DNA of 16,891 nucleotides from an uncultured Eubacteriales bacterium (GCA_934489945.1 CAKSSY010000039.1:1-16891); one strand, 5' to 3'. Shown: positions 6,648 to 14,316, numbered from the stretch's first letter. The notes: a model not told the origin generated them from the sequence alone. Numbers and translations: made by a program.

Positions 6648-8054
6648 ATGGAAAATATCGGTAAGATCGTTCAGATCATCGGACCGGTTCTGGATATCCG
6701 TTTTGAAAACGGACATATCCCCAACCTTCTGAATGCCATTGAAATCATGCACGACGGAAAACGTATCGTCTGCGAGGTTGCACAACAACTTGGCGATGAC
6801 ATAGTCCGTTGTATTGCTATGTCCTCTACCGACGGAATGTCGCGCGGAATGGAAGCCGTCGATACAGGGACGGGTATTACTGTTCCTGTCGGCGAACAGA
6901 CTCTCGGCAGAATTTTCAATCTGCTCGGCGAGGCGGTCGACAACGGACCGGAACCGGACACCGCAGAACGTTGGTGTATCCACCGCGATCCGCCTGCCTA
7001 TTCCGAACAGGAGGGCACCTCGGAGATTCTCGAAACCGGCATTAAAGTCGTCGATCTGATTGCTCCTTATGCAAAAGGTGGTAAAATCGGCTTGTTTGGC
7101 GGTGCGGGAGTCGGTAAGACCGTTCTCATCATGGAACTTATCAATAACGTTGCCAAACAACACGGCGGCATCTCGGTTTTCACCGGTGTCGGCGAACGCA
7201 CCCGCGAAGGAAATGACCTTTATCATGAAATGAAGGAGTCGGGCGTTCTTGCCAAAACCGCTTTGGTCTACGGTCAGATGAACGAACCGCCCGGAGCCAG
7301 AATGCGTGTTGCTCTTTCCGGGCTGACGATGGCAGAGTATTTCCGCGACCGCGAAGGGCAGGATGTCCTTCTCTTCATTGATAATATCTTCCGGTTCACA
7401 CAGGCGGGTTCTGAGGTTTCGGCACTTCTCGGTCGTATGCCATCCGCCGTCGGTTATCAACCGACACTTGCCACAGAAATGGGAGCCTTGCAGGAACGTA
7501 TTACGTCAACCAAGAAAGGCTCCATCACCTCGGTTCAGGCAGTATATGTCCCCGCCGATGACCTGACGGACCCCGCCCCTGCCACCACCTTTGCCCATTT
7601 GGACGCAACCACCGTGCTTTCCCGTAGCATCGCCTCTCTCGGCATCTACCCCGCCGTGGATCCTCTGGATTCCACTTCAAGAATCCTTTCGCCGGATGTT
7701 GTCGGCATTGAGCATTACGAAGTGGCACGCGAAGTCCAGATGATTCTGCAACGCTATAAGGAACTTCAGGACATTATTGCCATTATGGGTATGGATGAGC
7801 TTTCGGAAGAGGATAAGTTGACAGTAGGACGCGCCAGAAAAATTCAGCGTTTTCTGTCTCAGCCATTCACCGTTGCCGAACAGTTCACCGGTATGGAAGG
7901 ACGCTATGTTCCTGTCAAGGAAACCATCCGCGGATTCCGTGAAATTCTTGATGGTAAACATGACGATCTTCCCGAGTCGGCATTTCTTTTTGTCGGTACC
8001 ATTGATGAAGCAGTGGAAAAGGCAAAGAAACTGTCGGCAGAAGCCGGGGTTTAA
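6648..8054 (+). CDS. atpD: F-type ATP synthase subunit beta
   Basis: Catalytic subunit that makes or hydrolyses ATP. The 468-aa product has P-loop GGAGVGKT (151-158) and the GERTREGND segment with the catalytic Glu183. The Walker B stretch VLLFIDNIFRFTQAGSEVSA has the Asp at about 244. The signature PAVDPLDSTS and the DELSEED catch loop, which contacts gamma, are both intact. Length is normal. AAAGGA (6631-6636) is 11 nt before the ATG. atpC begins three bases after its stop. Confidence 0.98.
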   Translation: MENIGKIVQIIGPVLDIRFENGHIPNLLNAIEIMHDGKRIVCEVAQQLGDDIVRCIAMSSTDGMSRGMEAVDTGTGITVPVGEQTLGRIFNLLGEAVDNGPEPDTAERWCIHRDPPAYSEQEGTSEILETGIKVVDLIAPYAKGGKIGLFGGAGVGKTVLIMELINNVAKQHGGISVFTGVGERTREGNDLYHEMKESGVLAKTALVYGQMNEPPGARMRVALSGLTMAEYFRDREGQDVLLFIDNIFRFTQAGSEVSALLGRMPSAVGYQPTLATEMGALQERITSTKKGSITSVQAVYVPADDLTDPAPATTFAHLDATTVLSRSIASLGIYPAVDPLDSTSRILSPDVVGIEHYEVAREVQMILQRYKELQDIIAIMGMDELSEEDKLTVGRARKIQRFLSQPFTVAEQFTGMEGRYVPVKETIRGFREILDGKHDDLPESAFLFVGTIDEAVEKAKKLSAEAGV

Positions 8055-8057
8055 ACC

Positions 8058-8465
8058 ATGAATCACTTTCATCTTCTGATTGTAACCCCGGACGGCGTCG
8101 CTTTTGACGGCAAAGCCAAAAGCCTTCTCGTCCGTACCACCGCCGGAGACGTGGAAATCCTCGCCGGACACACCGATTTTATTGCGGCGATCGATCTCGG
8201 AACCGCCAGACTCACCGATTCCGACGGAAAACTCCGTGAAGCAAGCGTGCAGGGAGGTTTTCTGACGGTCAAAAACGGCGAAGTAACCATGAACAATATT
8301 ACTTTTGAATTTTCGGATGAAATTGATCTTGTGCGTGCCGAAAAAGCCAAAACGGAAGCCGAGAACGCTCTGCGAGAGGCAACGGATGAAAAAGCACAAC
8401 GAATCGCCGAAGCAAAGCTCACCCGTGCGCTTAACCGAATTTCAGTAGCCGACCGCCGTCGTTGA
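8058..8465 (+). CDS. atpC: F-type ATP synthase subunit epsilon
   Basis: Rotor subunit bound to gamma; in bacteria its C-terminal helices can inhibit ATP hydrolysis. The 135-aa product has the N-terminal beta-sandwich (residues 1 to about 85), including LAGHTDFIAAIDLG near 35-48 and the VQGGFLTVKNGEV strand-turn typical of epsilon. A charged two-helix C-terminal domain follows (about 90-130). The start is 3 bases past the atpD stop, with only a weak GGGG stretch upstream, so coupling to atpD translation is likely. This is the last ATP synthase gene of the cluster. Confidence 0.95.
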   Translation: MNHFHLLIVTPDGVAFDGKAKSLLVRTTAGDVEILAGHTDFIAAIDLGTARLTDSDGKLREASVQGGFLTVKNGEVTMNNITFEFSDEIDLVRAEKAKTEAENALREATDEKAQRIAEAKLTRALNRISVADRRR

Positions 8466-8494
8466 TGCGTCGGAAAGTCATAACGGAGGAAAAA

Positions 8495-9949
8495 ATGAAT
8501 CCCCTTTCAGCCTGTGAACCGTCTGCGGTGTTCACCGTCTTCGGAGAACTCTGTGCCATACCGCACGGAAGCGGAAATCTGGAAAAAATCAGCGACTACT
8601 GCATCTCGTTTGCCGAGACGCAGTCTCTCTCTTATGCTCGGGATATTCTCGGAAATGTCATCATCCGAAAAAAAGGAACGCCCGGATATGAACAATCTCC
8701 GACTATCATTTTGCAGGGACATCTTGATATGGTGTGCGCCGCGGAACCCGGAAAGCAAGTGGATTTTCTGCATGAAGGGATCCGTCCCTATGTTGACGGC
8801 GACTGGATTCGGGCAGATGGAACCTCTCTCGGCGGTGATGACGGAATCGCCGTGGCAATGATTCTCGCGATTCTCGCCGATCCTTCTTTGCCGCACCCGC
8901 CACTGGAGGCAGTCTTCACCGTCAATGAGGAAACCGGCATGGATGGTGCTGTCGGACTTGATCCAAACCTTCTCACGGGTCGGCGTATGATCAATCTGGA
9001 TTCCGAAGACGAGGGTGTTTTTACAGTCGGATGTGCAGGAGGTGTGCGTGCCGACTGCACCATTCCCGTCACACGTGTGAAGACCGATGCCGTGCGCTGT
9101 GAGATTGCCGTTGACGGCTTGTACGGTGGTCACTCGGGAACCGAAATTGATAAAGAACGCGGAAACGCCAATCAAATTCTCGGTCGATTGTTACATGACT
9201 TCTGTAACACCGAGAATGTTCGCCTCGTGTCACTTCAGGGGGGCACCGTGGATAATGCCATTCCCTGTCGAGCCAATGCGGTACTTGCCGTCGACTCCGC
9301 CTCCCTTGCCCGCCTTGAGAGCTTGACTGTTGCGCTGGACAAAAAACTGAAAGCCGAATACGCCATAAGTGACCCGAATGTCAGTCTGCATTTCTCTGCT
9401 CGTCAAGTCGAATCTCTTTCTGCTGCCAACAGCGAAATCACCCGACGTATCGCCGGATTTCTCTTTTCCGCTCCGTGTGGCATTCAACACCGTAACCCCG
9501 AAATGCCGACATTGGTGGAGACTTCCCTCAATCCCGGCGTAGCCCGTATGGACGGGAACGGCGATCACTTTGTCCTTACTTTCTCCCTTCGTAGTTCCGT
9601 CTCCTCCCGCAAAGAGGAACTTGCCGACCGGCTCACCTGTCTTGCCGCCGCATTTGGTGCCGAAACCTCCTTTCACTCTTCCTATCCTGCGTGGGAATAC
9701 CGGCATCAGTCTCCGCTAAGAGAGATCGTTCTCGACACTTACCGCAGACTGTACCGTAAAGAGCCTGTCGTGGAAACCATACACGCCGGTCTGGAATGTG
9801 GAATTTTCAGTGAAAAACTGCCGGGACTGGACTGTGTGTCGTTCGGTCCCGACATTCCCGACATTCATTCCCCCGCCGAACGCCTGAGTATCTCCTCGGT
9901 TTCCCGAACGTATCGTTTGGTAACCGAAATCCTGAAAAATTGCCGCTAA
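8495..9949 (+). CDS. pepD: Cytosolic aminoacyl-histidine dipeptidase, peptidase family M20C (PepD-type)
   Basis: Two-zinc dipeptidase that cleaves a broad range of dipeptides in the cytosol. The 484-aa product matches the family length. Metal and catalytic residues are all visible: GHLDMVC with His76 and Asp78, GGDDG with Asp115, NEETGMDGA with Glu145 and Glu146, NLDSEDEG with Asp169, and a C-terminal His in DIHSPAERL near residue 460. The order and spacing parallel the Vibrio PepD metal site. An inserted dimerisation (lid) domain lies roughly between 185 and 395. The start ATG 8495 is set by GGAGG (8485-8489); an in-frame ATG at 8462 overlapping atpC lacks an SD. Only 29 bases separate it from atpC and no terminator is seen, so it probably rides on the atp transcript, an uncommon partner for that operon. 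Confidence 0.93.
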   Translation: MNPLSACEPSAVFTVFGELCAIPHGSGNLEKISDYCISFAETQSLSYARDILGNVIIRKKGTPGYEQSPTIILQGHLDMVCAAEPGKQVDFLHEGIRPYVDGDWIRADGTSLGGDDGIAVAMILAILADPSLPHPPLEAVFTVNEETGMDGAVGLDPNLLTGRRMINLDSEDEGVFTVGCAGGVRADCTIPVTRVKTDAVRCEIAVDGLYGGHSGTEIDKERGNANQILGRLLHDFCNTENVRLVSLQGGTVDNAIPCRANAVLAVDSASLARLESLTVALDKKLKAEYAISDPNVSLHFSARQVESLSAANSEITRRIAGFLFSAPCGIQHRNPEMPTLVETSLNPGVARMDGNGDHFVLTFSLRSSVSSRKEELADRLTCLAAAFGAETSFHSSYPAWEYRHQSPLREIVLDTYRRLYRKEPVVETIHAGLECGIFSEKLPGLDCVSFGPDIPDIHSPAERLSISSVSRTYRLVTEILKNCR

Positions 9950-9963
9950 AACCCCATCTTCCC

Positions 9964-9992
9964 TTTCAATTTTTTACCGATTGTGATATATT
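9964..9992 (+). promoter_or_regulatory. Weak candidate promoter upstream of the isomerase-like gene
   Basis: -35-like TTTCAA (9964-9969) and -10-like TATATT (9987-9992) are spaced by 17 bp. Only the -10 is good. It lies in the 84-base gap after pepD, where no terminator is visible, so read-through from the atp/pepD transcript is an alternative. A palindrome at 9988-10003 overlaps the -10 box. Confidence 0.35.
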
Positions 9993-10003
9993 GATTTCAA
10001 TAT
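9988..10003. promoter_or_regulatory. 16-bp palindrome, possible operator of the isomerase-like gene
   Basis: ATATTGA-TT-TCAATAT is a perfect dyad with 7-bp arms. It overlaps the candidate -10 box and the expected transcription start near 9999, which is where a repressor dimer would block RNA polymerase. The 2-nt centre is too short for an RNA hairpin loop, so a DNA-level role is more likely. Confidence 0.4.
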
Positions 10004-10033
10004 TCAAAAAAACACCAAGAAAGGAACTACGAT

Positions 10034-10804
10034 ATGAGATTCAGCGTTCCGATTCCCTGCGTCATGGGAAATATTGATTTCTGTGAGGGTGTCCGCACCG
10101 TGGCATCCCTCGGTTACGATGCCGTTGAAGCGTATAACTGGAAAACTCTCGGAGATCTTGACAAAATCCGTGAAGTCTGTGACGAAAACGGGGTTGAATT
10201 TCTCAGCATATGCACAACCGAATTCCGTCTGACAGATCCTGCCTTTCGTGCCGACTGGCTGAAGGGTCTGAAAGAAAGCTGTGTTGCCGCCAAAACACTC
10301 GGAGCACACCGCATGATTACACAAGTCGGACAGGATAACGGCACACCGCGTGCCTATCAGCACGATGCCATCGTCACCACACTTCGTGAAGCCGCCCCGA
10401 TTTTGGCAGAAAACGATATCATAATGATGATTGAGCCGCTGAATACCTACGTCAACCACCCCGGCTACTTTCTCACTTCTTCTCATGAAGCGTTTGATAT
10501 CATCCGTGCGGTCGATTCTCCCTTTGTAAAGATCGTTTTCGACATTTATCATCAACAGGTCATGGAGGGAAATATTCTTCCGAATATCCTCGGAAATCTT
10601 GACGCAATTGCCCACCTGCACGCGGCAGGACATCCGGGGCGTCATGAATTGCAAAATGGTGAGAATGATTACCACTTTATTTTTTCCGAGATAGACAAAG
10701 CCGGTTATCAGGGTGCGTGCGGACTGGAATATCGACCGCTGATGGAACCCGTGGAGAGTTTGCGCGAAGCCATGCGCCTCTATGGCACCAAAAATCAATC
10801 ATAA
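10034..10804 (+). CDS. Hydroxypyruvate isomerase-like / sugar phosphate isomerase-epimerase TIM-barrel protein
   Basis: The 256-aa product is a single TIM-barrel of the AP endonuclease family 2 / xylose isomerase-like superfamily. It resembles hydroxypyruvate isomerase (Hyi): PIPCVMGN at the start, YDAVEAYNWKTLGDLDKI (28-45), IEPLNTYVNHPGYFL (133-147), VFDIYHQQVMEGN (168-180), IAHLHAAGHPGRHEL (192-206) and GLEYRP (230-235). Expected metal ligands are Glu134, Asp170 and Glu232, with His173 and His196 nearby. The enzyme would interconvert a hydroxy-aldehyde and a hydroxy-ketone; the true substrate cannot be read from the sequence. A purine-rich AAAGGA stretch precedes the ATG. It is the last plus-strand gene before the bidirectional terminator and is followed 5 bases later by the second copy of the 38-nt hairpin repeat. 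Confidence 0.8.
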   Translation: MRFSVPIPCVMGNIDFCEGVRTVASLGYDAVEAYNWKTLGDLDKIREVCDENGVEFLSICTTEFRLTDPAFRADWLKGLKESCVAAKTLGAHRMITQVGQDNGTPRAYQHDAIVTTLREAAPILAENDIIMMIEPLNTYVNHPGYFLTSSHEAFDIIRAVDSPFVKIVFDIYHQQVMEGNILPNILGNLDAIAHLHAAGHPGRHELQNGENDYHFIFSEIDKAGYQGACGLEYRPLMEPVESLREAMRLYGTKNQS

Positions 10805-10809
10805 CAGCC

Positions 10810-10847
10810 CATCAAAATTGCCAGAATCCTGACTGATATTTTTGATG
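10810..10847 (+). repeat. 38-nt hairpin repeat, copy 2 (loop AATCCTGA)
   Basis: Arms 10810-10824 (CATCAAAATTGCCAG) and 10833-10847, loop AATCCTGA (10825-10832). It has the same total length as copy 1 at 5-42 and matches 30 of 38 positions. Twelve of 15 stem pairs are Watson-Crick and one is G-U. Two stem positions changed on both sides (C-G to A-T, and G-C to A-T), which keeps the pairing. It begins 5 bases after the isomerase stop and is followed 55 bases later by a strong terminator. Confidence 0.65.
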
Positions 10848-10902
10848 CCATCATAATGTTGTTTTCCCGTTGCTTTTGGTTTCCGGATTTTTTTGCGGCA
10901 AA

Positions 10903-10948
10903 AAAGGCGGTGTTAAAAAACTCAAAAGAGTTTTTTAACACCGCCTTT
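10903..10948. terminator. Bidirectional rho-independent terminator
   Basis: Perfect 21-bp stem (10903-10923 with 10928-10948) around an AAAA loop. The GC-rich outer part is GGCGGTG with CACCGCC. On the minus strand it is followed by a T-run ending at 10900, and its first arm begins 2 bases after the spoIIIAH stop. On the plus strand, TTTGTT follows. It separates the convergent atp/pepD/isomerase and spoIIIA units. It shares GAGTTTTTTAACA (10928-10940) with the terminator at 42-75. Confidence 0.9.
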
Positions 10949-10950
10949 GT

Positions 10951-11532
10951 TCATCTTTCGTTGATCTTCACATTGACGGGAAGAATCTTGGCTTGCTCAT
11001 ATACAATTTCGTTGATCTGCGAGATTTGGTTTGACAATAATCCCTTTCCGTCTGCGGTCTTGACCACAATTGTCGCGCTGTCACCATTCAAAACGGCAAC
11101 ACACTCACTGAAACCCTTTCCCATGATGAGTGTTTCAATGTCGTTTTCCATCTTCATCTCAAGCGCAAGTTTGTTAATGTCGGACAAAGCCTGCGTTTTT
11201 ACCGCTTCATCCGCGTTGTTGTTGTCCACAACCGACTGCAATACCTCAAGAGCCTCATCGCGTGAACGTTTACGACTAACCTGCATGGTGGCGAAGTATG
11301 TATCTTCCGAATTCTTGGAAACCGATGTGTCTCCCTTGGTTTCCGAAGCATTCGCCATATCGCTTCCCTTGTCGTAGCCGTCATAACCGTCCTTGCTTCC
11401 CGAGAAGAAGAACCAGTTTGCCCATACCGCCACACCAATCAGAAGAACCGCACAAGCAATAATAATGCCCCGTTTTCCGATTTTGCCGACAAAGCCCTTT
11501 ACAGGTGTATCGTTGTCTCTTTCAATAACCAT
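10951..11532 (-). CDS. spoIIIAH: Stage III sporulation protein AH
   Basis: Mother-cell membrane protein whose outward domain binds forespore SpoIIQ and builds the ring of the feeding channel between mother cell and engulfed forespore. The 193-aa product has a short cytosolic N-terminus, one membrane helix (about 22-43), a Gly/Asp-rich linker (45-75) and the ring-building domain. The YF-x(6)-R-x(3)-RDEALEVL pattern (79-98) is typical of SpoIIIAH. The start ATG 11532 follows AGGAGG (11545 to 11540) with a 7-nt gap; the frame extends further upstream without an SD. It is the last gene of spoIIIA, with the stop 2 bases before the terminator. It stands 65 bases from spoIIIAG, the widest gap in the operon, where a sigma-E-like site is seen. 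Confidence 0.93.
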   Translation of the reverse strand: MVIERDNDTPVKGFVGKIGKRGIIIACAVLLIGVAVWANWFFFSGSKDGYDGYDKGSDMANASETKGDTSVSKNSEDTYFATMQVSRKRSRDEALEVLQSVVDNNNADEAVKTQALSDINKLALEMKMENDIETLIMGKGFSECVAVLNGDSATIVVKTADGKGLLSNQISQINEIVYEQAKILPVNVKINER

Positions 11533-11563
11533 GATATTTCCTCCTATGCCTTTCTTTACCACA

Positions 11564-11592
11564 TATATATGGTCTATGTTTCCTTTTTATTC
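11564..11592 (-). promoter_or_regulatory. Candidate internal sigma-E-like promoter before spoIIIAH
   Basis: On the minus strand, -35-like GAATAAA (11592 to 11586) and -10-like CATATATA (11571 to 11564) have a 14-bp spacer, the same spacer as the site before spoIIIAA. Boxes match the sigma-E pattern only in part. The B. subtilis spoIIIA locus is known to need an internal promoter, which makes a second promoter plausible here. The expected start point is near 11557, ahead of the spoIIIAH SD. Confidence 0.35.
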
Positions 11593-11597
11593 GTGAA

Positions 11598-12062
11598 TTA
11601 TGATGTAATGAAAATTTTATTTGCCCCAATGCCGAGTGCCGCCGACAAAAGAAGCGTCAACTGTTGACGTAGCGCGGCGTTGTCTCCACCATCACAAACG
11701 ATTCCAATACCGCCAATCCGAGGCGGCAGGGTTTGTTCCACTACCGCTTCTCTGCCGCTTCCGCTTCCGACCGTCACACATTTTCCGTCCTTGTCGCAGA
11801 CATAAACATACTCGTATCCCCCCTCAAGACTCACCAAAACTGTCACGTTACCGACACCATCCACACGCGTGCAAAGCGCGCGTATTTCTTCCACCAACCG
11901 GGTGCGATATGCCTCCGCCTCCGGTTCCTCCTTGCCGGTGCTTTTGGTTGTGGTGTTTCCGGCAAAGCTACCGTACAGTAACAGAAAAAGTCCCGCCAGA
12001 AAACCAAGTCCCAATAACCAATATTTTTTCTTGCCGAGTGGCTTCGTTTCCCCGTTTTTCAT
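11598..12062 (-). CDS. spoIIIAG: Stage III sporulation protein AG
   Basis: Mother-cell ring component of the SpoIIIA-SpoIIQ channel. The 154-aa product has one N-terminal membrane helix (about 13-32), a polar linker, then the ring-building domain from about 50. The family-specific stretch PPRIGGIGIVCDGGD lies at 113-127, and the end ALGIGANKIFI is also typical. It is shorter than some homologues but complete. A run of six G's lies just upstream of the ATG, 12 bases after spoIIIAF. The domain shares its fold with SpoIIIAH and with secretion-system ring proteins. Confidence 0.93.
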   Translation of the reverse strand: MKNGETKPLGKKKYWLLGLGFLAGLFLLLYGSFAGNTTTKSTGKEEPEAEAYRTRLVEEIRALCTRVDGVGNVTVLVSLEGGYEYVYVCDKDGKCVTVGSGSGREAVVEQTLPPRIGGIGIVCDGGDNAALRQQLTLLLSAALGIGANKIFITS

Positions 12063-12074
12063 CCGATCCCCCCT

Positions 12075-12554
12075 TTAACCGCAAATCACCCGACATTCAC
12101 AGTCAAGCAACTTGCCGAAATATGCTTCAATTTCACGTGGATTTTTCAAAATGTCCTTGCCGCGAAGTGTCACAATCACACACGTAACACGAATCGAGTC
12201 CTCCTGTGCAAAAAGAATCCCCACATCGCTCTTTTCCGCATCAACGGAAAATTCTTTGACAAGATCCTCTTTGAGTGCCGCAATAAGATTTTCGCGAACC
12301 GTGTCCCGAAGTTCTCCCGCCAGAATCTCCGTATACTTTTCTTCCGCCTCGTCCGCCTCCTCCCCCACAATTGTCGAAAAACTGTCCGGCAAAGTCACAA
12401 GCCATTTTCCGAGCGGTGCTATCATCACAGCCAGTAGACAAAGCCCCGTCAGAAAACGAACAAATTGTTTGCTTCCGCTCTGCCCGGGTAACAACTCCTC
12501 CAATAGCCCGACACATAATGCCACACCGATAAAGTTCAGTATATATCCCCGCAT
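12075..12554 (-). CDS. spoIIIAF: Stage III sporulation protein AF
   Basis: Membrane component of the SpoIIIA complex. The 159-aa product has two hydrophobic N-terminal helices (about 5-22 and 31-52) and a soluble C-terminal domain of about 100 residues, the SpoIIIAF layout. The C-terminal part (VTCVIVTLRGKD and the final CECRVICG) is thought to form a ring-building-like fold. The RBS GGGAGG overlaps the spoIIIAE stop, and the gap between the genes is 9 bases, so translation is probably coupled. The identification rests on topology, the conserved N-terminal LLEELLPG-like stretch and gene order. Confidence 0.9.
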   Translation of the reverse strand: MRGYILNFIGVALCVGLLEELLPGQSGSKQFVRFLTGLCLLAVMIAPLGKWLVTLPDSFSTIVGEEADEAEEKYTEILAGELRDTVRENLIAALKEDLVKEFSVDAEKSDVGILFAQEDSIRVTCVIVTLRGKDILKNPREIEAYFGKLLDCECRVICG

Positions 12555-12563
12555 ATTTCCTCC

Positions 12564-13709
12564 CTATGTTCCGACCGCCACACTGCAACGTACGAACAAC
12601 GTCAGCAAAAAGATAAAAGTCACCGAACAGATGCAAACCGATGCCAGCAGATATCCGTATATTGTCACAAAATTGCCGAGCAACTTGTTCTCCCGATCGC
12701 ACCCCAATAACTCGGCGCAAGCCCCTGCCGCCATAAAAGCAAGACGATAAAGAAGAACCGAGAGGAGCGTCGGCACCAGAAGCAGAACAATCAAAATGAT
12801 TCCCCCGACACCAACTGTGCTTTTGAGGAAACTGACACTGCCCGAAACGGTTTTCAGCGTGTCGCCGACCGAGCCGCCGACCACGGGGATGGCACTGCCC
12901 GCCAACATTTTCGCGCCGCGCATCGCCACACTGTCGGCACAAGAAGTCAGAACCGTCTGTACCGAAAGAGAAAAGGAGAGCAAAAGCATAAGAAAGCCGA
13001 GCGAAAAAGTATAAATTTTCTTAACAAAATTCGTGATTCCGCCAAAATTCATACTCGGTGTAAAGGCAGAACAAACCGCAAGAGCCGTGCAAATGCTCAC
13101 CGCCGCACGAAGCGAAACCGTGCAGAAGTTTTCACACAGATTGAGAAACATCATCAGCCCGGCATTTCCGACTACGGCGGTACTGACATTGCCTCCCATC
13201 GCGTAAAGAATTCCGGTCAGAGGAATCATGCCGTTCACCAATGCCGAAAGCCGGTCAAAAAACGCCATAACCGCCTGAATCTCGCCATACTGAACCGAGA
13301 TAACACAAGCAAGAATCGCGCAGGAGGAACAGAGTGTAAATGCCGAGCGAAGGATGTCGGATTTGAAAAGAACCCGGAATCGTACCGAAAGAGCCGACAA
13401 TATAAGGAGTCCCAAAAGTGCGGCAAACAGAGCAAGCGCATCGGAAAGATGAAGCCCGATCAGATTTCCGATCACCCCGATCAGATAGGAAAAACGACTT
13501 GCCCGGCGTACCCCTTCGGCTTTTGCGGTAGGAGAGACATCAAAGAACCCATCCGGCAGAAGAGCCGCAATATCCTCCGGAAGAATCGACTCCAGATCGG
13601 AAAATTTCTCCGATACGGTAGCCTCTCCCCCCTCTTCTCCCACTACCGGTAACACCAAAATCCATGTAAGAAGAAAAACCACCAGACAGAACCATACATT
13701 CCGCTTCAT
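12564..13709 (-). CDS. spoIIIAE: Stage III sporulation protein AE
   Basis: Large polytopic membrane protein of the SpoIIIA complex. The 381-aa product begins with a signal-peptide-like stretch (residues 1-24, basic start, hydrophobic core, ending VVGEE), then a short outward region and seven or eight hydrophobic helices. The segment from about 240 to 300, with FSLSVQTVLTSCADSVAMRG and AGSAIPVVGGSVGDTL, is the best-conserved part of the family. The start ATG 13709 overlaps the spoIIIAD stop as ATGA and has AGGGGG 8 nt upstream; an ATG 21 bases earlier lies inside spoIIIAD and has no such signal. Some SpoIIIAE homologues have been linked to permease folds, but no substrate can be inferred here. 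Confidence 0.94.
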   Translation of the reverse strand: MKRNVWFCLVVFLLTWILVLPVVGEEGGEATVSEKFSDLESILPEDIAALLPDGFFDVSPTAKAEGVRRASRFSYLIGVIGNLIGLHLSDALALFAALLGLLILSALSVRFRVLFKSDILRSAFTLCSSCAILACVISVQYGEIQAVMAFFDRLSALVNGMIPLTGILYAMGGNVSTAVVGNAGLMMFLNLCENFCTVSLRAAVSICTALAVCSAFTPSMNFGGITNFVKKIYTFSLGFLMLLLSFSLSVQTVLTSCADSVAMRGAKMLAGSAIPVVGGSVGDTLKTVSGSVSFLKSTVGVGGIILIVLLLVPTLLSVLLYRLAFMAAGACAELLGCDRENKLLGNFVTIYGYLLASVCICSVTFIFLLTLFVRCSVAVGT

Positions 13710-14089
13710 CCGAGCATCCCCCTGACACATTTCAGGATTTCCTCAACAAGCGGCAGACTAAGCAAAAGAATTTCGAGCCTTCCCGCCAATTCCACATATC
13801 CCGCCACTGCATTTTCGCGGCACTCGCGGCAAATCGTACCGATTGTCTCGGTAAGTACCGCCACACCGAGAGCCCCCATCAGAATTGTCGAATAGGGAGC
13901 CGCGGCGGTTTCGTCGATCATAGAGCGGAAATAGGCAATAAGAGGTCGTGCAATTCCAAATAAAATTCCGACGAAAAGAAGGGCAGCCGCCAATTTCATC
14001 GGCAGATCAAAAGACGGATTCCATTGTCTTACTACCGCCAAGATGACCGTCACAAGAATTCCGAGTGCACAAATTTTAACCGTATCCAT
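13706..14089 (-). CDS. spoIIIAD: Stage III sporulation protein AD
   Basis: The 127-aa integral membrane protein has about four hydrophobic segments (roughly 5-20, 32-52, 68-85 and 100-118). Its polar points FDLPMKLAA and ETIGTICRECRENAVAGYVELAGR match the SpoIIIAD family, with a conserved small-residue helix near the end. It starts within the spoIIIAC stop (TGATG, one-base overlap) and ends in a four-base overlap with spoIIIAE, so the three genes are tightly coupled. The exact role of AD in the channel is not known. Confidence 0.93.
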   Translation of the reverse strand: MDTVKICALGILVTVILAVVRQWNPSFDLPMKLAAALLFVGILFGIARPLIAYFRSMIDETAAAPYSTILMGALGVAVLTETIGTICRECRENAVAGYVELAGRLEILLLSLPLVEEILKCVRGMLG

Positions 14090-14292
14090 CAGAGTCCAAA
14101 AACCGAGCGCACGGTTTCAAACAGCTTGCCAAGTTCGCCGATCAATAACAGTAACACCACAATAATTCCTGCAATACCGACAAACATAGACTGATCGTCC
14201 CTTCCATACTTTCCGAGAATCTGACAGGTCACCGCAACCAGAATTCCGATACCCGCCACTTTCAATATCAGACTGATGTCCATATTTTCCAC
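14089..14292 (-). CDS. spoIIIAC: Stage III sporulation protein AC
   Basis: The 67-aa protein has two membrane helices (about 7-27 and 35-57) separated by GKYGRDDQSM, the characteristic polar turn of SpoIIIAC. It is the smallest SpoIIIA subunit and is related to the first half of SpoIIIAD. The start is GTG at 14292, with the SD region AAGGAGAGGG (14311 to 14302) 9 nt upstream; the in-frame ATG at 14283 is 18 nt from that SD and less likely. The stop overlaps the spoIIIAD start. Confidence 0.93.
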   Translation of the reverse strand: MENMDISLILKVAGIGILVAVTCQILGKYGRDDQSMFVGIAGIIVVLLLLIGELGKLFETVRSVFGL

Positions 14293-14316
14293 GGGAATCT
14301 TCCCTCTCCTTTCCTT

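Noticed and set aside
6459..7460. 333-aa minus-strand open frame opposite atpG and atpD
   Set aside because: Shadow of two highly conserved genes; no SD and no family motifs.
10856..11377. 173-aa plus-strand open frame after the isomerase gene
   Set aside because: It runs through the bidirectional terminator and is antisense to spoIIIAH.
11621..12187. 188-aa plus-strand open frame opposite spoIIIAG/AF
   Set aside because: Antisense to conserved sporulation genes; rich in Pro, His and Arg as expected for a shadow.
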